Source of the DNA: Pseudomonadota bacterium
Lineage (GTDB): Bacteria; Pseudomonadota; Alphaproteobacteria; Rhizobiales; Xanthobacteraceae
Direction: 5' to 3'
DNA length: 64,000 bases
Assembly (NCBI GenBank): GCA_023404705.1
Contig: JAEYAU010000092.1
Location: 1 to 64,000 of the forward strand
Of this stretch, positions 16,174-24,362 are shown piece after piece. Every line of letters starts with the position of its first letter. Within the stretch, counting starts at the first letter, position 1. The notes under the pieces were generated by a model. The model did not search any database and was not told the DNA's origin. It worked only from the letters and a program-made list of their open reading frames with translations. The position numbers and the translations under genes were made by a program.

Positions 16174-17508
16174 ATGAAGACCTTCGTCGGCATCGATCTC
16201 GGCTCGACCACCACCAAGGCGATTCTCCTCGACGAGAACCGCGACGTGATCGGGCGGGGCATCACCAACTCGCGCTCCAACTACGCGACCGCCGCACGCG
16301 TCGCCAGCGAGGAGGCGCGGGTGGACGGACGCTTCACCCTGTTCCGCCGGGCGCTCGCCGAGGCGCAAGGGCTCGGCATGCGGCTGGACGACTTCCTGGG
16401 CGCGCTGGAACGCGCGTTCCGGCTGGAGCAGTTCCTCGAGCAGCTCGAGGACCTGCAGCAGACCTGCGTCGGCCTGGTGCAGGGCGAGCGCTTCGCGGGC
16501 CGCGAGGCGGGCGTCAAGGAGGCGCTCGGCGAGGTATTCGCGCGGCTGCGCGCCGAGGCGCCGGAGCTGTATGCGCCGGGTGCCAAGCGCAAGTCGGACT
16601 TCTTCCGCGACATCGCGGGCTCGCGCTATCACGCCCAGGCCGAGGAGGTCGCGCGCGACGCGGGTCTTCCCTACGACTTGCTGCTGAACGTTTACGACAA
16701 GTCGATCATCGACGTGGAGAACCGGCCGCCGGCCGGCGGGCTGAGCGACAAGTTCCGCCGCGCCATGGTGCGCGTGCTGGAGGGCGATCCGACCCTGAAG
16801 TCCGCGAGCCGCGACGTGCTGCCCGTGATCGAGCGCACGCTCGCGATCGAGCTCGAGGAGACCTACCTGGTCGGCACCGGCTACGGCCGCGTCACGCTGC
16901 CCTTCTCCAAGGAGCACATCCGCTCCGAGATCCTCTGCCACGGGCTCGGCGCCCACATGATGTATCCGAAGACCCGTACGGTGCTCGACATCGGCGGCCA
17001 GGATACCAAGGGCATCCAAGTCGACGAGAGCGGCATCGTCGCGAACTTCCAGATGAACGACCGCTGCGCGGCCGGCTGCGGACGCTATCTCGGCTACATC
17101 GCGGACGAGATGAATATGGGCCTGCACGAGCTCGGGCCGCTCGCCATGAAGTCCGACCGGCCGGCGCGCATCAACTCGACCTGCACGGTGTTCGCGGGCG
17201 CCGAGCTGCGCGACCGGCTCTCGCTCGGCGAGAAGCGCGAGGACATCCTGGCGGGGCTGCATCGCGCCATCATCCTGCGCGCGATCTCGATCATCTCGCG
17301 CTCCGGCGGGGTCACCGACGAGTTCACCTTCACGGGCGGCGTCGCCAAGAACGAGGCGGCGGTGCGCGAGCTGCGCAAGCTCATCAAGGAGAACTACGGC
17401 GAGGTGACGATCAACATCAATCCGGAGTCCATCTACACGGGCGCGCTCGGGGCGGCGGAGTTCGCACGGCGCGCCCATAACGGGCAGATCCAGGGAGTCG
17501 AACCATGA
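16174..17508 (+). CDS. bcrA: Benzoyl-CoA reductase ATPase subunit A (BcrA/BadF type)
   Basis: A 444-residue ASKHA-fold ATPase. It has GIDLGSTTTKA at the N-terminus, DIGGQDTKGI mid-protein and TFTGGVAKNEA near the C-terminus. Cysteines in NDRCAAGCGRYL and NSTCTVFA would hold the [4Fe-4S] cluster bridging to BcrD. A helical stretch at about residues 60-110 (DDFLGALERAFRLEQFL) lengthens it relative to BcrD, as in known BcrA. ATP hydrolysis drives electrons from ferredoxin into BcrBC. GAGGGAGC precedes the start; it overlaps bcrD by 4 bases. Confidence 0.93.
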   Translation: MKTFVGIDLGSTTTKAILLDENRDVIGRGITNSRSNYATAARVASEEARVDGRFTLFRRALAEAQGLGMRLDDFLGALERAFRLEQFLEQLEDLQQTCVGLVQGERFAGREAGVKEALGEVFARLRAEAPELYAPGAKRKSDFFRDIAGSRYHAQAEEVARDAGLPYDLLLNVYDKSIIDVENRPPAGGLSDKFRRAMVRVLEGDPTLKSASRDVLPVIERTLAIELEETYLVGTGYGRVTLPFSKEHIRSEILCHGLGAHMMYPKTRTVLDIGGQDTKGIQVDESGIVANFQMNDRCAAGCGRYLGYIADEMNMGLHELGPLAMKSDRPARINSTCTVFAGAELRDRLSLGEKREDILAGLHRAIILRAISIISRSGGVTDEFTFTGGVAKNEAAVRELRKLIKENYGEVTININPESIYTGALGAAEFARRAHNGQIQGVEP

Positions 17509-18350
17509 CGATTGCGGCCGGAATCGACGTCGGCACGGGCGCCGTCAAGGCGGCGCTGTTCCGAGTGAACGGCGACGAGACCGAGTGGCTCTCGCGCGCC
17601 ACCCTGCGCATCCGCCAGCGCGACCCCATGGAGCTCGCCCGCGTCGTCTACGACCAGATCCTGGCCGATGCGGGCGTCGCCGAGAAGGACGTGGACTATG
17701 TGGCGACGACGGGCGAGGGCGAAGGCATCCCGTTCCACACGGGCCACTTCTACTCGATGACGACGCACGCGCGGGGCGCCATCTACCTCGATCCGGAGTC
17801 TCGCTCCGCGCTCGACGTCGGCGCCCTGCACGGCCGCGCCATCGCGATCGACGAGCGCGGCAAGGTGCTGAGCTACAAGATGACCAGCCAATGCGCCTCG
17901 GGCTCGGGCCAGTTCCTCGAGAACATCGCGCGCTATCTCGGCATCGCCCAGGACGAGATCGGCGCGCTCTCGCGGCAGGCCGACAATCCGGAGGTGGTGA
18001 GCAGCATCTGCGCGGTGCTGGCCGAGACCGACGTCATAAACATGGTCTCGCGCGGCATCACGGCGCCGAACATCCTCAAGGGCATCCATCTCTCGATGGC
18101 GGGCCGGCTCTCCAAGCTGCTCAAGTCGATCGGCGCCACCACGGGCGTCGTGATGATGACGGGCGGCCTCGCGCTCGACAAAGGCTTGGTCGCGGCGCTG
18201 GAGGAGGACATCGCCAAGATGAAGGACATGAAGGCGGTGGTGCGCAGCCATCCGGACGCGATTTATGCGGGCGCGATCGGCGCCGCGCTCTGGGGCGCCT
18301 ACCGCTTCGAAAAGCTCGCTGCGCTCGACAAGCTGTCAACCGCGGCCTGA
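17505..18350 (+). CDS. bcrD: Benzoyl-CoA reductase ATPase subunit D (BcrD/BadG type)
   Basis: A 281-residue ASKHA-fold partner of BcrA. The phosphate loop is GIDVGTGAVKA, the cluster cysteines are in SQCASGSGQFLE and SSICAVLAETDVI, and the adenosine motif is MTGGLALDKG. The length matches the roughly 280-residue BcrD family. BcrA and BcrD together bind a [4Fe-4S] cluster and two ATP. The coupled overlap with bcrA implies balanced synthesis. The ferredoxin gene follows 11 bases later. Confidence 0.93.
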   Translation: MTIAAGIDVGTGAVKAALFRVNGDETEWLSRATLRIRQRDPMELARVVYDQILADAGVAEKDVDYVATTGEGEGIPFHTGHFYSMTTHARGAIYLDPESRSALDVGALHGRAIAIDERGKVLSYKMTSQCASGSGQFLENIARYLGIAQDEIGALSRQADNPEVVSSICAVLAETDVINMVSRGITAPNILKGIHLSMAGRLSKLLKSIGATTGVVMMTGGLALDKGLVAALEEDIAKMKDMKAVVRSHPDAIYAGAIGAALWGAYRFEKLAALDKLSTAA

Positions 18351-18361
18351 AGGAGGGACCC

Positions 18362-18607
18362 ATGGCACTGATGATCACCGAAGGCTGCACCGCGTGCGAC
18401 GCCTGCGAGCCGGTGTGCCCGAACAAGGCCATCACGGCAGGCGATCCGCTCTACGTCATCGATCCGATGAAGTGCACCGAATGCGTCGGCGCCGAGGAGG
18501 AGCCGCAGTGCAAGCTGGTCTGCCCGGCCGACTGCATCGTTTCCAACCCTGATTGGGTCGAGAGCAACGACGAACTCCTGGCCAAATACCAGCAGCTGCA
18601 CGCGTGA
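18362..18607 (+). CDS. fdx: 2x[4Fe-4S] ferredoxin, electron donor to benzoyl-CoA reductase
   Basis: An 81-residue ferredoxin with CTACDACEPVCP (first cluster) and CTECVGAEEEPQCKLVCP (second cluster with the widened C-x2-C-x8-C spacing of the Allochromatium/Thauera type). It is directly downstream of bcrD and should carry electrons from KorAB to BcrAD at very low potential. GAAGGAGGGACCC precedes the ATG, giving a strong ribosome binding site suited to an abundant carrier. Confidence 0.93.
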   Translation: MALMITEGCTACDACEPVCPNKAITAGDPLYVIDPMKCTECVGAEEEPQCKLVCPADCIVSNPDWVESNDELLAKYQQLHA

Positions 18608-18613
18608 CGCGCC

Positions 18614-19111
18614 ATGTTCACCAACCGCGTGAGCCAGACGCTGCATGACGAGCATCGCGCGACCGTCGCGCTGATGGAGCGGCTCGAGGGCCTGATCGCG
18701 CGCCATGCGCGCGGGCTGCCGGATACGAGCGACCGCACGGTGGCGCAACTCCTGGCGGAGCTCGCGACCGCGGTGGAAGCCGATGTGGCGCACCACTTCG
18801 ACTTCGAGGAGCAGCGGCTGTTCACCTTTCTCGAGGAGGTCGGCGATGCCGCGATCGGCGCGCATCTGACCGACGAGCATCAGGCGATGCGCCCGCTCGG
18901 CGCGCGCGTGGCGGCGCTCGCGCGCGAGGCGAGCGCCCGCGGTTTCGAGGCCGGGAGCTGGGAGGAATTCCGGCGTGTCGGACAGGAGCTGTGCGAGCGC
19001 ATGCTGATGCATGTGCAGAAGGAAGAGATGGCGCTGCTGCCGCTGCTCGAGGAATCGATGGATTCCGAGACCGAGGCGCGGCTCCACCAGGAGTATCTCG
19101 AAACCACGTGA
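18614..19111 (+). CDS. Hemerythrin HHE-domain protein
   Basis: A 165-residue cytoplasmic four-helix protein with diiron-type ligands: LHDEHRATVALME, HHFDFEEQRLFTFLEE, HLTDEHQAM and MHVQKEEMALLPLLEE. Hemerythrin-domain proteins bind oxygen or NO, or serve in Fe-S repair. It starts 6 bases after fdx, so it is transcribed with the oxygen-sensitive benzoyl-CoA reductase; a protective or sensing role is plausible but unproven. It differs from the two hemerythrins in the 43-46 kb island. Confidence 0.82.
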   Translation: MFTNRVSQTLHDEHRATVALMERLEGLIARHARGLPDTSDRTVAQLLAELATAVEADVAHHFDFEEQRLFTFLEEVGDAAIGAHLTDEHQAMRPLGARVAALAREASARGFEAGSWEEFRRVGQELCERMLMHVQKEEMALLPLLEESMDSETEARLHQEYLETT

Positions 19112-19120
19112 GGTGCTGCC

Positions 19121-19612
19121 ATGGATTCGCGTCCCACCCCGTCCGATCGCGGCGCGCGCCCGCTCGGCGCGTCCGACATCGAGTGCATCAGCGACATCGA
19201 TCGCGCGCTGACGGGCCGTCAGCGGCGCCATTTTTTCGAGAAGCGGCTGGCGGCGGCGGCGCGGCAGCCGGAGGCCTATGTCCATATCGGCATCGCGCGC
19301 GGCGGCGCCTTGCGCGGCTTCGCGCTCGCCCATGTGCTGCGGGGCGAGTTCGGCCGCGCACAGGCGGTCGGCGTGCTCGATGCGCTGGGCGTCGAGCCGC
19401 AGAGCCAGGAGCGCGGCGTCGGCCAAGCGCTGCTGCAGGAGCTTGCCGCCGAGCTGCGCCGCAAGGGCGTGCGCACGCTGCAGTCGGAGGCCGGCTGGGC
19501 CAACCACGATCTGACGCGCTTCTTCGATGCGTCCGGCTTCGAGCTGGCGCCGCGGATGGCGCTGGAGCGCTCCGTCGCGGAGCCGCTGCGCGAGCCCGTC
19601 GAGGAGGTTTGA
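19121..19612 (+). CDS. GNAT-family N-acetyltransferase (first of a tandem pair)
   Basis: A 163-residue GNAT protein. The acetyl-CoA loop is the slightly weak QERGVGQALLQEL, preceded by GEFGRAQAVGVLDALGVEP. It is a paralogue of the next gene: IDRALTGRQRRHFFEKRL here matches IDRRITGRNRSEYFARRL there. Part of the benzoyl-CoA reductase operon (9 bases after the HHE gene). Targets could be acyl-CoA ligases, other operon proteins or aromatic amines; no target can be read from the sequence. Confidence 0.8.
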   Translation: MDSRPTPSDRGARPLGASDIECISDIDRALTGRQRRHFFEKRLAAAARQPEAYVHIGIARGGALRGFALAHVLRGEFGRAQAVGVLDALGVEPQSQERGVGQALLQELAAELRRKGVRTLQSEAGWANHDLTRFFDASGFELAPRMALERSVAEPLREPVEEV

Positions 19613-19615
19613 GCC

Positions 19616-20161
19616 ATGGCAAGGAAGACCAGCATGACGATCCCGCAGCGCGCCGGCGAGGGGACGGAAGTGAACTACGGCCAGCCTGCGGCGCCTGATT
19701 TCGGGCCGTTGGCTCGCGACCGCATCCCGGTGCGCAGCATGACCGAACGAGACTTGTACGCGCTGGTCGCGATCGATCGCCGCATCACGGGACGGAACCG
19801 CTCGGAGTATTTCGCGCGCCGGCTCGAGGAGGCGCTCTACGACAGCGACGTGCGCGTCTCGCTGGTAGCCGAGATGGACGGCGTGCCGGTGGGCTTCATC
19901 ATGGCGCGCGTCGATCTCGGCGAATTCGGCCGCGTCGAGGCGACCGCCGTGATGGACACGATCGGTGTCGACCCCGACTACCGCGGCCGGGGCGTCGGGC
20001 GCGCGCTGCTCTCGCAGCTCCTCGTCAATCTGGCGACACTGCGGGTGGAGCGCATCCGCACCGAGGTGGACTGGGACGATCGCGCGCTGGCCGCTTTCCT
20101 GGACCATTGCGGCTTCCGGCCCTCGCAGCGGCTCTGCTTCGACCTCGCACTCGCGTCGTGA
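19616..20161 (+). CDS. GNAT-family N-acetyltransferase (second of a tandem pair)
   Basis: A 181-residue GNAT with a canonical acetyl-CoA loop, VDPDYRGRGVGRALL, and GEFGRVEATAVMDTIG before it. An extra N-terminal ~35 residues precede the fold (IPVRSMTERDLYALV). It starts 3 bases after the previous GNAT and ends the operon; a palindromic repeat element follows. Related to the GNAT at 22042 as well, so three homologous acetyltransferases sit within 3.4 kb around the bcr and badM genes. Confidence 0.82.
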   Translation: MARKTSMTIPQRAGEGTEVNYGQPAAPDFGPLARDRIPVRSMTERDLYALVAIDRRITGRNRSEYFARRLEEALYDSDVRVSLVAEMDGVPVGFIMARVDLGEFGRVEATAVMDTIGVDPDYRGRGVGRALLSQLLVNLATLRVERIRTEVDWDDRALAAFLDHCGFRPSQRLCFDLALAS

Positions 20162-20192
20162 GCGAGGCGCCGCTTCCGGACGGGAGTGCTTT

Positions 20193-20323
20193 GTAGGGTG
20201 TGCTCGGCGGCCCGAGAGCTGCAGTCATGTGAGGCGCAAGCATCCGCCGAGCGCACGCGTGCGCTCAGCGCGATCGAAATCATTGCCCAACCGAACGGCC
20301 TAGGCGCGCTGAGCACACCCTAC
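20193..20323. repeat. Palindromic intergenic element with GTAGGG ends (second copy of the family)
   Basis: Ends GTAGGGTGTGCTC (20193-20205) and GAGCACACCCTAC (20311-20323) are perfect 13-bp inverted copies. Flanking sequence extends the symmetry (GAGTGCTTT before, AGCACTC after). It occupies the space between the last GNAT (plus strand) and the NnrS-like gene (minus strand), ending just outside the latter's stop codon. No ORF lies inside. A terminator or MITE-like role is possible. Confidence 0.75.
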
Positions 20324-20331
20324 AGCACTCT

Positions 20332-21603
20332 CTAGGCGCGTTGCGCCGCGACAACGCGGCCGAGGATGCGCGCCGCGAAACCCGCGAAGGCGAGCGCGCC
20401 GACGAGGCCGATCGCACTGCCGGCCTGCGCCAGCCAGACGGTGTCGCTCGCAATTCCCGCGAGCAGCAGCGCCATGCCGAGCCCATGACAGAGCGCATGC
20501 AGCCGGAGCGGCTCGGAGGCCGCGATCTCGGACATCATCATGGGCGCGCCGCTCTTGGCCGTGTGCATGGAGGCGAGGAACGGCAGGATCCGCTGCAGCA
20601 CCCCCATCAGGAAGGTGAGCAGCCAGCCGCCGATCAGCAGGGCGCCGAAGAGCGTCGCGCCGTTCGGGCCTGCCTTGCCATAAAGCGCCGCCAGGCCGGT
20701 GAGCACCGTGAGGGGCAGCATCAGCCAGGAGGCGCGGATCAGCACGAAGGAGAGGCCAAGGCGCTTGCGCATACCCGTCGCGAGTGTGCGGTACATCAGC
20801 CAGAGATGGGTGGCGGCCGCCGCGAGGCCGAGCAGGCCCGCGAGCGTGAGCCCGATGCGGTCGCCGAAGAGGGCGCTCGCGCCGCCGAGCGTCACGGCCG
20901 CGGCCGCCAGGGCAAAGCCCAAATACGAAACCTGCGGCGACGGGTTCGAGGAGAGCGCGAACATCGGCACCAGCACATGGCTGAAGCCGAGCACCAGCAG
21001 CCCCATGAAGCCAAACCCGCCCATGATCATGTGGGCGAGGCCGATGCCCGCGTGGTCGGGCAGCCAGCCGCGGTCGTAGTTCGATGCGAGCGCGAGGCCG
21101 AGACCAAGCAGCACGACCAGAGCCGCGAGCGCGGCCCAGCCATAGGCCGCGACGACCGGCATGTTGGAGGCGCGGCGCAGGTTGTCGGCCGTGACGACCG
21201 CGAACACCAGCAAGCCTGCGCTGGTGAGGACCGCTGCGGGCAGCAGCAGCGGGATCCAGGCGAGATACATGCCAGTGACGAGCGCCAGGAGGCCCGGGAC
21301 CGTGAGCCAGAACACCAGGCGGATCGGCCAGACGGCCGCGAGCGCGCGTCGCGTCGCGACGGGAAGGAGCTGCGCCGACGCGCCGATCGCCACGGTGGTC
21401 ATGACGCCGAGAGTCAACAGATGGATCGCGCTGAGTGCCGGCCCGAGGCCGCCGCGGAAGCTCACGGCCTGACTCGCAGCGACCAGCAGGGCGAGCCACA
21501 TCAGCACGTGAAACAATGCGCCTGCGGCGAAGAACCCGAACGGGATCGCGGCCGGCAGCAGCCGGCCCTTGGCGCCGGCGAGGAAGCTCGCGGCCGTGCT
21601 CAT
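20332..21603 (-). CDS. NnrS-like polytopic membrane protein
   Basis: A 423-residue, very hydrophobic protein with about 12 membrane segments and histidines placed within them (SAIHLLTLGVMTT, GLAHMIMGGFGFMG, GFSHVLVPMF, HALCHGLGMALL). It resembles the NnrS haem/copper membrane family linked to nitric oxide metabolism, though I cannot separate it from related uncharacterised haem-binding families. The start at 21603 overlaps the stop of the DUF2249 gene, so they form an operon. A candidate BadM site lies upstream. A second, different protein of this type is at 40524. Confidence 0.55.
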   Translation of the reverse strand: MSTAASFLAGAKGRLLPAAIPFGFFAAGALFHVLMWLALLVAASQAVSFRGGLGPALSAIHLLTLGVMTTVAIGASAQLLPVATRRALAAVWPIRLVFWLTVPGLLALVTGMYLAWIPLLLPAAVLTSAGLLVFAVVTADNLRRASNMPVVAAYGWAALAALVVLLGLGLALASNYDRGWLPDHAGIGLAHMIMGGFGFMGLLVLGFSHVLVPMFALSSNPSPQVSYLGFALAAAAVTLGGASALFGDRIGLTLAGLLGLAAAATHLWLMYRTLATGMRKRLGLSFVLIRASWLMLPLTVLTGLAALYGKAGPNGATLFGALLIGGWLLTFLMGVLQRILPFLASMHTAKSGAPMMMSEIAASEPLRLHALCHGLGMALLLAGIASDTVWLAQAGSAIGLVGALAFAGFAARILGRVVAAQRA

Positions 21604-21881
21604 GGCGCAAGCCGCACGAGACGGAGCTGGACGTCGCCGCAATGGGAGCCGCACGAGCTCTCCACGATCTCGTGGGCCCAGCCGCGGTCGTCGAGCTCCG
21701 GGTAGAGGAAGATCGGCTCGCGATCGAGATGCGCGATCAGCGCCGTGTCGACCTGGCCGCTGTCGATCAACGAGAGGATCGCGACCATGGGCTCGGGCGG
21801 CTGCAGGTCGCGCACGTCGATATGGATGGCATCCGGCGTGCGCCACACGCGCTCGCCCTTCTCGCACCCCATGCAGGACAT
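21600..21881 (-). CDS. DUF2249-domain protein
   Basis: A 93-residue protein, first gene of an operon with the NnrS-like gene. It resembles DUF2249 (SirA-like fold): IHIDVRDLQPPEPMVAILSLI, REPIFLYPELDDRGWAHEI. It has an N-terminal CMGC and a C-terminal CGSHC pair that could bind metal. DUF2249 proteins often neighbour NO-reductase and NnrS genes; the function is not established. MSCMGC is taken as the start because the upstream frame extension is not protein-like. Confidence 0.62.
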   Translation of the reverse strand: MSCMGCEKGERVWRTPDAIHIDVRDLQPPEPMVAILSLIDSGQVDTALIAHLDREPIFLYPELDDRGWAHEIVESSCGSHCGDVQLRLVRLAP

Positions 21882-21944
21882 GGTGTGGTTCTCCGTGGGG
21901 GCGAGGGGGTACCGCCTCAGTACTAGGCCGAAGCGGCGTTTTGC

Positions 21945-21964
21945 ATATTTTAGTACTACAATGC
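21945..21964 (-). promoter_or_regulatory. Shared 20-bp motif, site B (candidate BadM operator)
   Basis: On the minus strand this reads GCATTGTAGTACTAAAATAT, matching sites A and C. It lies between the DUF2249/NnrS-like operon and the GNAT-badM operon, so it could serve both and give badM autoregulation. A further AGTACTA core is visible at about 21919-21925, 30 bases away. Confidence 0.58.
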
Positions 21965-22041
21965 CGATATTACGACTAGGGTGCTTTGCGGATATGCCGC
22001 GGACCCCGCTGCCGGGTCCCGGCGGCTTGCCGGCGAAGGGC

Positions 22042-22500
22042 ATGGCGGAAGACCAGGCGATCAGGATCAGGCGGGTCAAGACGGCCGACGTGCCGCAGAT
22101 CATCGCGCTCGACGCGCGGGTGACGCGGCTCGCCAAGCCGGACTATTGGCGCGACCTGTTCGCGCGCTACGGCAGGCGCCGGCTCGGCGAGCGCTTCTTC
22201 CTGATCGCGGAGGCCGGCAAGCCGGCGGCGCTTCTCGGCTTCATCATCGGCGAGGTACGCGCCTGGGAGTTCGGCTCGGCACCGTGCGGCTGGGTGTTCG
22301 GGCTCTCGGTTGATCCGGATGCGCGGCTGCGGGGCGTGGGCGAAGCCTTGTTCGAGGCGGTCTCGGCCGAGTTCCGCAAGGCCGGCATGGACAAGATGCG
22401 CACCATGGTGGCCCGGGACGATCTTCTGCCGCTGCGCTTCTTCCGCGGCGAGGGGATGATGGCCGGGCCCTATATCCAGCTCGAGAAGGATCTCGAATGA
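22042..22500 (+). CDS. GNAT-family N-acetyltransferase (BadL-like by position)
   Basis: A 152-residue GNAT: VDPDARLRGVGEALFEAV is the acetyl-CoA loop and GWVFGLSV the preceding strand. It is homologous to the tandem pair at 19121-20161. It precedes a BadM-like regulator by 10 bases; in Rhodopseudomonas palustris a GNAT gene (badL) likewise neighbours badM, from family memory. The ATG at 22042 is preferred (GCGAAGGGC before it); an in-frame ATG at 21991 is possible. Substrate unknown. Confidence 0.76.
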   Translation: MAEDQAIRIRRVKTADVPQIIALDARVTRLAKPDYWRDLFARYGRRRLGERFFLIAEAGKPAALLGFIIGEVRAWEFGSAPCGWVFGLSVDPDARLRGVGEALFEAVSAEFRKAGMDKMRTMVARDDLLPLRFFRGEGMMAGPYIQLEKDLE

Positions 22501-22510
22501 GGGCGGCGCG

Positions 22511-22948
22511 ATGAGACTGCAGATCTCCAGCCAGCTCGCAGTGTTCGCGGTGCTCGAGCTCTCGGCTGCGCCTGAGCGCCAGCTCTCGGTCGCCGAGATC
22601 GGCGACAAGTACGGCATCTCGAGTCATCACCTCGCCAAGGTGATGCACGTGCTCGGCCGAGCCGGGCTGGTGCGCGCGGTGCGCGGTGCGCGCGGCGGCT
22701 ATCAGTTCAGCGGCAATGCCCGCCGCGTCACGCTGCTCGACGTGATCCAGCTGTTCGAGGACCTGGGATCAGCGGACGCCGAGGCGGCGGGCAACGGCAC
22801 CGACGAAGCTCGCGCGTTGCGCCAGGTGCTCGGCGAGGTGGACGCCATCGCGCGCGCGACGCTCGGCTCCATCACGCTCGCGACCATGCGCAAGATCGTC
22901 GAGCGGCAGCAGGCGCAGCCGGTCCGGCGCGCTCGGCGCGCGGGCTGA
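22511..22948 (+). CDS. badM: Rrf2-family transcriptional regulator (BadM-like)
   Basis: A 145-residue Rrf2 regulator with a winged helix: SVAEIGDKYGISSHHLAKVMHVL is the helix-turn-helix and RGARGGYQFSGNARRVTLLDVI the wing and following helix. It contains no cysteine at all, so unlike IscR or NsrR it cannot hold an Fe-S cluster. The benzoate-pathway setting and the adjacent GNAT match the R. palustris BadM arrangement, where BadM represses benzoyl-CoA pathway genes. It probably binds the GCATTnnnGTACT motif seen at three promoters; that is inference. Confidence 0.8.
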   Translation: MRLQISSQLAVFAVLELSAAPERQLSVAEIGDKYGISSHHLAKVMHVLGRAGLVRAVRGARGGYQFSGNARRVTLLDVIQLFEDLGSADAEAAGNGTDEARALRQVLGEVDAIARATLGSITLATMRKIVERQQAQPVRRARRAG

Positions 22949-22957
22949 CATTTCGGC

Positions 22958-22971
22958 TTGATCCGGATCAA
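22958..22971. promoter_or_regulatory. FNR box TTGATCCGGATCAA
   Basis: A perfect match to the classical FNR palindrome TTGAT-N4-ATCAA, beginning 9 bases after the badM stop and 68 bases before the glutaryl-CoA dehydrogenase ATG. This is a good position for activation of that gene under low oxygen. It is the best FNR match in the window. Confidence 0.72.
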
Positions 22972-23038
22972 GCACGCGAGGCATGCGTGCGCTTACGTTG
23001 CTGCATGCGCGATTGCGCGCCGTGCAGCGAGGTCGGAC

Positions 23039-24259
23039 ATGAGCCAGCAAGCCGTCGAAATGCGCCCGCATGCGCCAGCCTCGCTGAAGGACGCGAGCTT
23101 CTCCTGGGACGATCCGCTCGATCTCGACGGCGAGCTCAGCGAGGACGAGCGCATGGTGCGCGACACGGCGCAGGGCTATGCGCAGGACAGGCTGATGCCG
23201 CGCGTGCTCGATGCTTATCGGAGTGAGACCTTCGAGCGTGCGATCATGCGCGAGATGGGCGAGCTCGGGCTGCTCGGGGCGACGATCCCCGAGACCTATG
23301 GGGGTGCCGGGCTCGGCTATGTGGCCTATGGTCTGATCGCGCGCGAGGTCGAGCGTGTCGATTCCGGATATCGCTCGGCCATGTCGGTGCAGTCCTCGCT
23401 GGTGATGCACCCGATCTACGCCTACGGCTCCGAGGCGCAGCGCCGCAAGTATCTGCCGAAGCTCGCAAGCGGCGAGCTCGTCGGCTGCTTCGGCCTCACC
23501 GAACCGGACCACGGCTCCGATCCCGGCAGCATGGTGACGCGCGCCGAGCGGGTCGCCGGCGGCTATCGTCTCACGGGCGCCAAAATGTGGATCACCAACG
23601 CGCCGATCGCCGACCTCGCGATCGTGTGGGGGAAGCTCGACGGCAAGATCCGCGGCTTCATCGTCGAGCGCGGCACCAAGGGCTTCTCGACGCCGAAGAT
23701 CGAGGGCAAGCTCTCGCTGCGGGCGTCGATCACGGGTGAGATCGTGCTCGATGAAGCCGTGGTGCCGGAGGATGCGCTGCTGCCGAATGTGTCGGGGCTG
23801 TCGGGCCCGTTCGGCTGTCTCAACATGGCGCGCTACGGCATCGCCTGGGGCGCCATGGGCGCGGCCGAGTTCAGCTGGCATCGCGCGCGGCAATACGTGC
23901 TCGATCGCAAGCAGTTCGGCCGTCCGCTCGCCGCCAATCAATTGGTGCAGAAGAAGCTCGCCGACATGCAGACCGAGATCGCGCTCGGCCTCGCGGGTGC
24001 GTTGCGCTTGGGTCGACTGATCGAAGCCGGAAAAGCCGCGCCCGCCATGATCTCCCTGATGAAGCGCAACAACTGCGGCAAGGCGCTCGACATCGCCCGG
24101 ACGGCACGCGACATGCACGGCGGCAACGGTATCTCGGACGAATTCCACGTCATGCGCGTGATGTGCAACCTCGAGACCGTCAACACCTATGAGGGCACGC
24201 ACGACGTCCACGCGCTGATCCTCGGCCGCGCGCAGACCGGCATCCAGGCGTTTTTCTGA
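23039..24259 (+). CDS. gcdH: Glutaryl-CoA dehydrogenase
   Basis: A 406-residue FAD-dependent acyl-CoA dehydrogenase that would oxidise and decarboxylate glutaryl-CoA to crotonyl-CoA, the final step between 3-hydroxypimelyl-CoA and acetyl-CoA. Family marks are FSWDDPLDLDGELSEDE at the start, FGLTEPDHGSDPGSM, and TYEGTHDVHALILGRAQTG at the end, with the catalytic Glu in TYEGTHD. The ATG at 23039 follows GAGGTCGGAC. Placed between badM and badA, under a perfect FNR box. The electron acceptor (ETF) is not encoded here. Confidence 0.93.
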   Translation: MSQQAVEMRPHAPASLKDASFSWDDPLDLDGELSEDERMVRDTAQGYAQDRLMPRVLDAYRSETFERAIMREMGELGLLGATIPETYGGAGLGYVAYGLIAREVERVDSGYRSAMSVQSSLVMHPIYAYGSEAQRRKYLPKLASGELVGCFGLTEPDHGSDPGSMVTRAERVAGGYRLTGAKMWITNAPIADLAIVWGKLDGKIRGFIVERGTKGFSTPKIEGKLSLRASITGEIVLDEAVVPEDALLPNVSGLSGPFGCLNMARYGIAWGAMGAAEFSWHRARQYVLDRKQFGRPLAANQLVQKKLADMQTEIALGLAGALRLGRLIEAGKAAPAMISLMKRNNCGKALDIARTARDMHGGNGISDEFHVMRVMCNLETVNTYEGTHDVHALILGRAQTGIQAFF

Positions 24260-24304
24260 CCCGCGGCACGCCGAAGGCACGGCCGCAGCCCGCGTGGGCG
24301 GAGC

Positions 24305-24318
24305 TTGATTTCGATCAG
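24305..24318. promoter_or_regulatory. Near-consensus FNR box TTGATTTCGATCAG
   Basis: One mismatch at the last base from TTGAT-N4-ATCAA. It lies about 100 bases upstream of badA and 45 bases upstream of motif site C, the same pairing of FNR-type box and BadM-type motif as in the kor/had region. Confidence 0.5.
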
Positions 24319-24362
24319 GTACAGCAGTCTGGAGCAGTGCTAATTCAAGAAAAAAGAAAAGA

